Source: Batillaria attramentaria (Eukaryota; Mollusca; Gastropoda; Batillariidae). From it: a DNA stretch of 64,000 nt. The translations under genes were made by a program, and so were the position numbers. The stretch is from positions 111,001 to 175,000 of the forward strand of contig JACVVK020000059.1 in NCBI GenBank assembly GCA_018292915.2, given 5' to 3'. Under the pieces are notes generated by a model. It saw only the letters and a list, made by a program, of their open reading frames with translations, was not told the origin of the DNA and made no database searches. Shown piece by piece: positions 40,614-52,600 of the stretch. Position 1 is the first letter of the stretch. Each line of letters starts with the position of its first letter.

Positions 40614-43600
40614 TGTGTTGTGTGTGGAGGAAAGAGAAGAGAGATTTTTTTTCTTTTGTGTAATATTTTTTTTTTCGAGTAATTTTTCCTTTATCTGCCA
40701 TTGTTTTCTTTCTTGCTTCCTTTTTTTCTTTTATTTCCTTTTCTCTTGCCATTGTAGTCTCTCTATTTTTGTAGCAACGGCTGATTGAAAATTAATCACT
40801 GTTTGGTTAAATCACTTCCGTTGGAAAGCATCTAGTAGCCTCTCCTGCCACCCAGACGTGAAATACTGCCATGATATTGACATGCAACAATTATAATATG
40901 AAGTCAGAAAAGTCGCGTGTGGCATTACATGCATCTTGATACAATCTGATTGTGTGTGCAACATTTCTCCTCCTTTCCTTTTCTTGGCTGAAACTTAGAT
41001 TTTTTTGTTGTTGTTTGGTCTGAAAGGATAGGAAATTTGGCTGAAAATTGCCAAATAACTGAAAATTCCCCAGCCTGAATGTGAGCTGACAAGCTTACCC
41101 AAGTTCTGGAGAATGCAAGCTCCAGATCGTAGAGGCAGAAGTTGGAGATGGAGGTGATCATGCCTGCCACCTTCGTTTCCATCAGGACGGCGACCTGCTC
41201 ACCGAGTCGCTTCAGCTTTGTTGTGGCCGCGTGGATTTGATGCAGGAATGCATCTGAAAATGCGAGATAAACCAGCACATGCTAGTCATGGCTTGGCTGG
41301 TGGAGTGGTGTTTTTTTTGTGTGTGTGTGTTTGTTTTTTTCTTTTAACTACGTTCTTGTCCCTTTCTGAAATTTGGGTTGCTTCCCCTGAGGAAAACTCG
41401 CCAGTACAGTGCAGCACCTTCTTGAATTTACATGTAGTAATAACCCATGCTACCAATGTGAAATTAGAAATAACTGCCTTTCTAAATTCCGATACCTGAG
41501 TAGCCGAGTTAGCTGTCCAGTGAGTATGAGTAAAAGACTCCCACATGACTCATACCACAGTGCATATGGTGTTCAGATCGCAGCTTTTGGAGCCAAAGAA
41601 TTTATGCAAAGCACCTAGGATATGTGTACATCATTATTATTATTTCACTTGAAACTTCTTTGTTTATCATTTTGCTGGCTTTGTGTGCATGACTTTTTTA
41701 TTTTTCCTGTAATTTAATATTTATTCTTTTTTTTTTTTTTTTCTCCAAGCAAAGCAAGTTTACACCTCCCCAGCTGGCCTTCACCGCTTGTGTGTGATTA
41801 ACGCGAGCGCGAATGTTGTGTTCAGTTCAGAGCACTTTGAGCCAAGGAACTAGGTAGAGCACATAATTATACAATACCAACACTATCATTCACTACTGCA
41901 ACCAATAGTTCATTACGTGGTCCAGGCCGGGTGCTGAGGCCAGGCTGCAGCTGCTGATGGACGTGAGTGATGTGCGGCTGGAACAGCGGCCGCAGCGGCT
42001 CTGGCACCTGCTGGCACACCTCGCGGTACTCGGACAGGACCAGCTCCAGGTGTGCTCGGTACTTCTTGAAGCGTCCCTCCTGCTGCAGCACGGCTTGCGC
42101 TGACTCTGGGATGGCAATGTCAAGTCGGGTCAGCCATTTTGCTTCGTGGATCAGTTCCAGAACCCTGGAGGAAAGTGTTCGAGAAAGTGTGTGATTACTG
42201 CAACCAAGCGCAAAATGCTGTCAACTTGTGTTTTCCCTTTCTGACAATGGACCTGCTTATCTTACTGAGCTCCTTTGTTACAATACCCCCATAAAAGCAC
42301 ACAGCTCCTCCTTGTCTGATAGTAAAATGTTTGCAGATCCGTAATGTCAGAAAAAAACTACTTGGTCATAGATCCCTACCTTATCAAGAGCCAACATTCA
42401 CAATCAGATCCACAAATAGAAATTTTTGTTGATTTAATGTGCTGTTTGTTGGTACTCAGAGCCTGTCTCCAATCTTTAGAAAACATATAAACACCATATA
42501 GATGTGCCATAATCTTAACATTACTGTTATAATCATTATTGTAAAACTGGTACATCCTCACCTTTCATCAGCATTCACCACAATCTCCCTGGTGACTGGA
42601 TGGTGCACAAAGAGCGTGGCTCTCAGCCCCGCGCGCGCCTGCTCTATCCTGTTCTTCCACTGGGTGAACCAGAGGCTCTCAAAGGTGACAAGAGCGGTGG
42701 CCAGTCTGTTGTAGATCCTGACGATGCGGCCAAAGTCTGTGAGCTGGGTGATGGCCTTGTTGTCACGGAAAACCTTCATGGGGTCCTCGATGCGCTTCAG
42801 CAGCTGACGAGACCAGTAGATGGCGCCAGCGACTGGCGGTGCGTTCCTCACCATCTGTGGATTTTCCTGTTTGGACATAAAAATGAACTTATAAGAACAC
42901 TGACTGCATAATTAAACAGACGAGCACATACAATCAACATGAACAATCAAGACTGCTGGAATCGATATTAACAACACTAAACTAGCTCCTAAGAAAAATA
43001 CTTGTAACTGGTTGAAGGTGAAACTCATGTAAAATCTCACCTTATGGCGCTCGTAGATCTGGTGCACCTCTTCAAGGTCAGCTTCGTACCAGTTGAAAAT
43101 TTCAACGTACTTCTCTGCAATCGTGCCTCTGATCCCATGTCTGTTCTGGATTGGACTGAACCTAGGCAATCGTCACCATTACAAACACCTGTATTTAGAG
43201 TGCTGATGAACAAGAAAACGAAACACACAGCACAAAAAATGCCAAAACGACGCCCCCCCCCCCCCCCAAAAAAAAACACCAAAAAAACAAAAAAACAAAC
43301 AAAACAAAAACCAAACAAACAAATCAACAGCAACCACACCACCACCACCAACCAAAAAAACAACAAACAAACAAACAACCTGAACCAAAAATAAAACAAA
43401 CAAAATGCAGTACCCCAAACAAACAAACCAAACCAACAAAACAACAACAAAAACAGAAATCAAACAAAACAAAAGCAAAAGGGAATGAAACAAAAAAGAG
43501 ATTAAAACACAACAAAAACCCAAATAAAAACCCAAGCAGAATTCAAACAAAACAAACAACTGATTTCAAAAAGACTGTCAGGTGTAGGAAGTGTGATAAC

Positions 43601-46600
43601 ACTCACTTGGTGATGGCATCCAGCCCATGCTGTGTCTTCATCTTGCGTACGAAGATGGCATGCAGATATGACGCAAGGAATGCCTCCAGTTCTCGCACCA
43701 CCTCCTGGAAAGCTGTGTAGTGATGCTCAAAGCGGTCTTTGTCCTGAAGGGAAAGACAGCATGGATATGACAGCACATTATGGGGTCCGTGGACGTAACT
43801 ACCCCCCCCCCCCCCCCCAAAAAAAAAAAAAAACCAAACAAAAACAAAACAACAAAAAACTTTGCAGTCTGGGTGCACTCTTGCATTCAATTAAAAAAAA
43901 AACTGTTTAGGACTGTTTTACTCGTACAGAAACAACCACCTTTTGCTTGGTGAAATTTGATGAAAAAACTGAAAATCCATAGAATGGCAATGGCATCCTG
44001 TATGATGCCCCAGTTTGTAAAACAACAACCGACTAACAAAACTGCTCTGTGAACTGTAACTGTAACATTTTCTTCTTTTTCTACCCCCCCCCCCCCCCTC
44101 CCATCCCCCGACCAGATAAACAAACCTTGGACTCAACATCCAGCATTGTCTTGGTGGTGACGTTGGAGCGCATGCAGCTGTTCATGGTTTTTACGTGCTG
44201 CTCCACAATGGTGGTCAGGTTGGGACCCTCATCTTCTTCCTCCTCTGGGTAGTACTTCCCTGAAAAATAAGGAGACCAGCAGCGGAAGCCTGTGTTAGGA
44301 TTTGTGAAACTGTTTTTCTCAACAACTGTACAGCCTCTTTTCCACTGGGTCAGCTATGACCAATTTCGAGAAAAAAACATTTACAGGAACTGAAACATTG
44401 CCAGGAACAGAAATTTAAAATTGGGCATTACTGCTTCTACGGTATTGCCTTGTCCTTTGTAACAACACATGACTGCTGCCATTCAATCCCCCCCCCCCCC
44501 CCCCCCCAACAAGATCAAAAGAGCCAGCTCAAGCTCCTTGAGTATGGACACTTACTCAGGAGAGCAAGGTCTTCCTCTGTGAGTCCCTGTTTGTCGTTGA
44601 TGACCTCAAAGATTTCATACCCTGTTTGGTGCGGGTGGCAGTTTCATCTGACTCGTCCTTGGACTCCAGTCCGTCGGTGTCTGTGTCTTTACTGTCCTCT
44701 TCTGCGATGGCGCGAAGTGAGCGGTCAGGTGAGGGCATGGTTACTGTCACCAGCGGGTCATCATCATCATTGTCTGAAAGAAAGTTGGGAAATGGTTACT
44801 GTGAAAGGGACTAACAGGAATCTTTCTTATTCTTCTGAGACATGACTGAAGGAATTTTCCATGCTTTTAAGTCATACACGAAAAAAAAATTGCATGATAC
44901 AAGGAAATTTCCCTAGTTTCAAAAGCCATGAAAAAAAGATTTTCCATACTCTTAACTCTTTCCAGACGAATGGCAGCATATGTGGCCCTATAGCCAACAT
45001 CGGCTTCAGATGAACAGCCGCATATGGGGATAGTGTTTTTTGGGTACAACATGATTAACAACAAAGATATTTAAGTTTGAAATTTCAGCAGTAGCTGCAT
45101 AAATATGTCAGTAAACTGTCCTGAAAATTTCAAATTTGTATCTTGTTTTGTTATTTTTTTATGATTTTTTTTCTGAACCTCACAAATCAACCCGTCTACA
45201 GGGGATGGCTAAGGAAAAATTGGCCCATCTTGACTGAGTTAAAACCCACAAACGAGGAAAAGCCATGAACAAAGGAATTTTCAGTCTTCAAAATGGAATG
45301 TTTTTTCCTGCGCTCTCTTAGCCATCCTGTCAACGCTTCAACATAACACTGTCACCCATACCTATGAGATCAATCTCCTTTGGCTTTCTGTACTTGGCGA
45401 ACTCATCCTGCTCCGAACCATCGTCAATGACTAGATCTTCCTTCCGAGGACGAGGTATGCCGACCAGACTCTTTGTCAGCCTGCAACAACAATACAAAAT
45501 CCTGTACGTGTTGGGTAACAAACCACTGGGTCAATTTAATCAGCTCCTCCCTCCTTCCTTTGCAAATACTTTTGGTAAGGAATGTCATAAAATGAAAGGC
45601 TGAAGTGAATGAGGATGTGCACGGTACGTGTTAAATCAGAACTCCATGTACGGCAAAAGTTTGGAAGGTTTCTTGATAACACCAAGCACAATCATCACTC
45701 ATGATTCTGCATACTTTACCCACTGTATAGAAGCATGTCTTTTTGCACCATAACTGAAATCTGGGGTCTGCACTTTATTTGTCACACACCACACCTACCT
45801 GTTGTACTGTGCCATAGTGTTGATGACTTCCAGAAGCTGCCGGATGCGAGCACAGAAAATATCCATGTGTGAAAGGATGGCGTCTTCATCAGTGATGGGA
45901 ACACCGTGACCTGTAGGGTCAGACCGCTTGGACGGAGAGGCGCCGCCACCTGTCAAGCGAGATGTTCCACTGGCACCGGTGGTTGTACGGCCTCTGTGAG
46001 CACAGCATGAATCTGATTAACTAACCTGGTCAAAGTTCTAATGCTTTCTATAGTAGGTCTCTACTGAAAATAAGGGACAGATTCTAGTTTTTGTGTATGT
46101 TGTGTAAATATGGCATGACAACCCTTTGAAAGACCTGCATATACAGTGCAGAGGTTTATGTGAAAACATCCAACTGAAACTCTGTTCAACCACTTTTACT
46201 TCTGTAAATCCACACTCCAAAATCAACAGGAAAAAAAGCAAACACTATAAACAATAAACGTGAGAGAGAAGAAAAAGAAAGAAACTGCATCTCTCCATGA
46301 CAGAATTACAAAAACATTACTTTTTAAATAGGCAGTAACTGGACCCACCCATGTATTTGATTATTTCACATACATTCGTACCACTGAGTGACGCTCAGTT
46401 GGTATAGTTTGCCTGTTTGGGGGTGCAAATGTGTACCAGTCATACGCAGGAGGGGCAAGTAAACTCCAGTTGTCTACTAACGTGAGCGACTGTTACCCCC
46501 ACAATGCGGTGAGGGTGTGCAAATGTGCTCCTGGGTCTGGCAAGGTGAAGTCACGCAGCCGATGACTTCATTCTACGACTTTATGCGAAATATCGACGGA

Positions 46601-49600
46601 ATTGACTGGTATATATATTTGCGCCCCCTAACGTGCGAACTATACCAACTCAGCCTGAGTGACAACTTCAATCTGCAGTTCACATACTGGCCACACTCGG
46701 CTGTAGACTTTGGAAGTTTAGTACAGCAAGGCGGGAAACATTCACTCACTTGGATCCTGGCACCATGGCTTGAGCAAAACTGCTGACAGAGGAATAGTGG
46801 GAGAGATTCTGGGAGCCGCCGAGCGAGTCCCTCAAGGAGCGGAGAGCTTCTCGGAAGAATCCCTGGAGCATGAGGCAAAGCACGCAGTCTGTTGAACAGA
46901 CCATCCTCGGCGACGCCAATGGTCTTTTCCCTCTTTGACTTCCCCTCGTTGATGATTGCTGTAGATCATGCACAATGAAAATGTCAGTCAAAAACGTTCG
47001 TGATTAGATTGCGAAATAAACTTTCAGTTCGACAGACACCAGAAACACACAGTGCACTGTTACCTCTGTAGACCAAACTGTCCATTCACATGAACGTGCG
47101 TGATATAACGTGTAGCATACAACCTTCTTGCTATCATCATGGATTACTATTCCAATTTTCTGTTTTTTTGACTTTCAGTATTACCATATAATCTTTTTCA
47201 CAAAAAAATATTAATGTCAAAGGAATAATTAAAACTTATTTTCGATCGCATACTGGACTGGACTTAAACTGTCCTCTCATAGACTGCTACTTTGAGTTTC
47301 AGATTTTTCTCAGTCAGTACGTGCTTGCAGTTGGTGTTCCAAACAGAGTAACTGCACATGAACATGCTGGATTACTTGTTGTCTCTTTCAAGGTTGTTTT
47401 CTGAACTTTTTGTGACCTTTTATCAACTTCACTTTTGAGATTTCCCTGACTTAGGTCATGGTTAGAGGTCACAACGCCACAAGAAAAGCCACTCACATCA
47501 ATCCAAGTATACAGGACTTTTTTTTTCAAAGCAAACATTTATGAACGACACAGCAAGTGCAAACTCAAAATATGCAAGGAGGGAGTTGGTGGTGGTGGTA
47601 ATCACACACACACACACACATACACATAGCAACCACAGGACAACTGATACACTTGTGCATACACTGGGTAATAAAGAAAGATAATCAGTACTAATGTATG
47701 TCATTATCAAGTTTTAATACTTTTATCAGAAATGGTTGTCACTGCTCAATGTGCCCCCCCCCCCCTCCCCCCCGAAAGTTGAAGTGAAAGTTTTTTATTC
47801 ATTTTTTTTTTAAGTTCACAAGTATCAGTGAATTATTTGTCTCTTTGTTAATTTTCACCCAAAACTGTTTAAAAAGTAAAAAAAAAAGTAAAAAAAAAAA
47901 AATCAGTGATTTACTTTTGGATGCAGCTTTTTACTTTGATGTTGGCAAAACAGAGGGAATTTATATATAAGGGCGAGCACACTGTACATAAGTACACATG
48001 TCAAATCAACTATTTGATGTGTGTCAGATGGCCAGATGTTCAACACAGGCTCTCATAAAAAGAAGTGATTTCACAAAGAGAAAGCAAGAAATGGATTGGA
48101 CTGAAGCAGAACATGCACACACTCAGTGCCTCACATCAAATCGACTTCAGTCTCTCTGCTCACACTCGCATACCTTTTGAAGTGAATCGTGTGGTCAGTT
48201 CAAAGTAACTTCTATCAGGTTTATTTTCTACAGTAAACATTTATCATAAATGTTATAAATATCATAAATGTCTGCGTACACTCTGTGTGTATGTGTGTCT
48301 GCACACGTAAAGACCTACATTTCTGGATACTGGTATGAAATAGCTGCGAGTATTTTTGCATTTTATCTGTCGGTGGTAAAAAAACTCTAACACTTAGAAG
48401 GAAAAAACAGAGAAAAGGTACTCAACATTTTGTGGGTTTTTGTTGTTGTTTTGTTTTATTTTTTGTTTTTTTCCTTTGAAGATGTGGTAGTGAGAGATGT
48501 GGGGCCAGAGAATGCACCATTTTTGTTGTTAAAATGTATTGATTTGTCTGTCTGTGGTGTGCTTTAACTACTATTCCATTATGAATTACCATGTGGCTAT
48601 ATCAAAGATTGCTGAATAGTTTTTCATGAATTTATTAAAATTGTTCTCTAGCTATATTTAAGAACTGCTGAATATTTTTTCATGGATTAAAAAAAAAAAA
48701 TGAATAGAAAAGGTGATTTAAGGTAGAAAATAACGACAAGGTAAGAAAAGCTGTCACTGCACAAAGCACAGCACGTCTACTACCTTCAGTTTGGACTCCA
48801 CCTGACTCTTCAGCAGCTTATGCTGGGGATCTGCTGCCGCTGCAGGGTCGCGCAAGAGTGCCTCTTGGGCCACACAGTCCCACAGCTCGTCACGGTCCTC
48901 GATGATGTTGGTTGTGCATGACTTGATGTGGTCCTTGCAGGCCATCACCAGCTGGTTTGTCACCTGCAAATTATGAATGAAGCAAAGCAGACGTTTAGGG
49001 AAGTGGAAAGTTGTGGGATAAAACAGAGACATAATTTTCTTGCCCAATTTCAGACAGTTACCTTTCCATTTATTTGTCATACATTAATCCCATCAAAAGC
49101 AAACAAAAGCAAAAACAGACAGCAGTGCATGACGTCACCAAACTAAAGGCCACTTGTCTTTGGAACCATCTCTGCTCTGGAATAATGGATGGAGATATAT
49201 AATATCCTATCTTCCAGAGCTGAAAATTTCGAATGCAAACTACCACAGAAAATAAGTTGCTGAACAGAAATGATATAAAAATGATCCCAGGACTGATGTT
49301 ATACATTAGGCTCCAATCCACATGAAACAAATCTAGCAAAGAAGGAGGAAAAAATGAGCCCTGTCTGCAAACAGTTATAATAAACCAGAACAGTTTTTAC
49401 TCAAAGTGACTTACACTATCACAGACCATGTGCTATAACTAGTAATAATAATAATAATGAGTATTGTATAGACGCCTTACCCAATTTCATGAATCGGCTC
49501 AAAGCGCCGCGAACTGAACCCAACATGCACGCTCACGTGAATCACACGCATTCTCTCACACACTGGACACATTACACATTATAATCACGTGGTGCGAAGG

Positions 49601-52600
49601 GTCAGCTCAGCTATTTAAATTTCAGAATTTAGAATTGCATTTTTTTTTTTTTTTTTTTTTTAAATTTGGTGTCCTGAACATTTCCAAAACAGAGGGGGAG
49701 GAAGCCGGAGTATCCAGAGAGAACCCCCGACTATCAGCCCGAATGAACGGTGCCACACATGAGAAGGAACAATTCTTTGCCCCGAGTGGGACTCGAACCC
49801 CTGACCTCTCGCATTGGTGACAAGTCTCTTAACCACTAGACCACCGACCGCACCGCTAACTAGACAATATTTCAGAGATGGCAGTTCAAAATTTCACCTT
49901 CGTGAGCACAATGCCAAGGAATCCAGTTCGAGCATAATATCGTGAGATGGCGTCCATCTGTTTGATAGAGTTTGTCAGGCCAGGGATGGCAGTGTTGATG
50001 ATGGAGTGAGGCGTGGCGTCATGGTACAGCTGGTCAAAGTGACGCTTCAATGACTCCAGGTATTTCACTTTGTCCTTGGTGTCATTCAGACCATCAGTCA
50101 ATCTGAAAACATTTAAAAGTAAAATGATGTTCTGGAACAAAAACATGCAATAGTCAAAATTTATTTTTAAAAAATAAAAATAAAAAGAGAGAAAATTAAT
50201 GATTTTAAAAAAAAAGACCATGTCAAACATTGTGCCTGTATGTAAGTTAATGTCCCTGTAATTTCAGCCTGCCCTCTATTTTGACGGTATGCAAAAAATT
50301 GGCTGCATTTGTAAAACTAGGATTTTCTGACTCCCATTTGCAAGGCAGGGTACAAATCATAGTAACCGCATGTGTTGGATGTTGTATGGATGGATAAGCT
50401 CCATCTTTGCTGAAACTAGCATGCCGTACTTAATCATTTCAATTTTGCATTTATACTAAATCTAACATCCTTCACACGTTTTTTTCCCGATGCATTAATA
50501 CACTTAGGGTAAGCGAAGACTGGTTTAGGAGATGTTATACTCACGCTGCATCTGTGGCTTTCCACTTCTTCAGAAGGCGAGACTTGGCCTGAATCAAAAC
50601 AGCAATAACAGCTTTGCATTCCTTCCCCTTAAGCTGTTCCGTCACACTTGTCAGCAGCCGCTGACGTCGCCGCCATCTCTCCAGTTCTGACATCGGCCCT
50701 GCATTTGGATCCATGAACCTGTTGAACATTCGAGTTTAAACATATGAGTTTAATAATGAATGGCAGTACTGAAGTGAGAAGCTGTGTGTGTGCTAGAAGT
50801 CTCTTTAGAAATACTCAAGGCACCGATGGGCTGGAGGATAAAGCAGTGAAAGCCTGCTGCAATACATACATGTGCAAACTTCGATCGTGCAAAGCTTCAA
50901 TCTAGTGTGTGAGACATATTTCTATTCTTTTTTTCATGCCACTGTCCACAGCCTACTCTTCTTTGGAAGACAGGTGTGGGATTGTTAGCATGCATGCTTG
51001 TAATTCATCAGCAGAATTAGTAGAAGAGCATAGAAGATTTTTGGAAACAAACAAACAACAACAACAGAGCAGATCTACTACCCTTCTGTAACCCTGTGCT
51101 TACCTTTCATCTGATGTGTCATTCAGAATGGCCTCGATGGTGTTGATCCATTCAGTGACAAGTTCTTCGTAGTGACCAATCAGCTGTGGGTCCAATGCCG
51201 CTGCTCTCTGCTGCTTGAAGTCATTCAGCACAATGTTCTCTGGCTGCCTCAGCATCTGTGCATATGAAGTGAATGTCAAATAATGCAATATAAAAAAAAA
51301 GAAAAAAAAAAAGAATGCCAGCATGGCATCTGTAAAACGTACAGGATGAAATCACAGGGAAATCACTGTAAGCTGCAGTACATGTAAATGAGCAGAATTC
51401 AGTGCAAAACAAGAGATATTTACTTCAACGATTATTAAAAAAAAGAAAAAAAAGAATGATAGTTATCAACTTAGAATTGTTTGTCACTGTTGTTCTAGTG
51501 ACAGTGTATGTACACAACAAACCCAACTGCCAGATTTCCTGTCACCAAAAATGTGTCAGCTTCTGAAGTGAAGCTCTTCCACCAAAACTATATGACTGAT
51601 TCATCAATTCCATCCATAGCAGAACTGGTCTACTCTAGTGTCTTGCACAATCATTGACAGGATGATTCCTTCAGCTTTCAGGTGCCCTGAAAAGTACTGA
51701 CTTACCCACTGACGAGAATGCCGCATGGATGCTGCAGTCTCATTCAAAGCAATGACAAATTTGTCCATCGAATGCATGAGATGTGCCTGGCCCTCCTCAT
51801 TGCAATGGCCCCAGTCTTTCTGTGCCCTTGTGATCGGAATGTAGATGTCTGACAGGAGTGAGCTCAGGGCTTCGATGGTGTTGTGTTTCAGCTCCCCACA
51901 GAAAATGTCCTTCTCCATGCGGTTTGGGTCCACATCTTTGTCCGTGCGATTCCTCAGGAAGTATAAAACCGTGACCTGATACAAACAGAAATCAATTTAT
52001 GTAAAAAAGCACATAAAGATGTACAGACAGCTGAGATGAATGACCCTAAAGGTTGTAAAGAGTTTGGCCTAGTTTGACTCCTAGCCTTTCTACACCTAGA
52101 TACAAGAATACGTACATGTCTGCTTCACCATTTATGGAACCCATCTACAACATTCCATGCGAATGCCACCATTGTAACTGGTGTTATGTACTCTAACAAA
52201 AGAAAGCACTGCCATGTTATGCACTCCAAATTCTTTTTAGCAGGCAGCTGCACTAGTTATGAAACAAACATTTGTTACATCAGGGTTGGAGGCCTGGAAG
52301 GGAGACTGACTACTTCAAAATTAAATTTCTACAAATTGAAATTCATACAATGAAGTTTGTGTTTCGCGTGAAGGAGCGCTTTCTAAAATGGATTCTCAAT
52401 ACTAAATGGTATTTTACGAAAACCAGTGAACGCACCTTGTCCAAATCGACATCCTTTAGTGTGGCGAGGTTGCCAGTGGTGTGGAGCTCACGCGTCGAAA
52501 TCACGCCTGACTCTGGTTTCTGGCAGTAAAAGAAAAGGCGACATGGTCCCCCAGCTCGAAGGAATTTGTTCACTTTAGCCAAGGTCGATTCCTCGCACAT

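Noticed and set aside
44556..44773. A very short intron to explain the frame break in exon 10
   Set aside because: The only GT/AG pair that would fix the frame leaves an intron of under 20 bases, too short to be spliced. A missing base in a G run is simpler.
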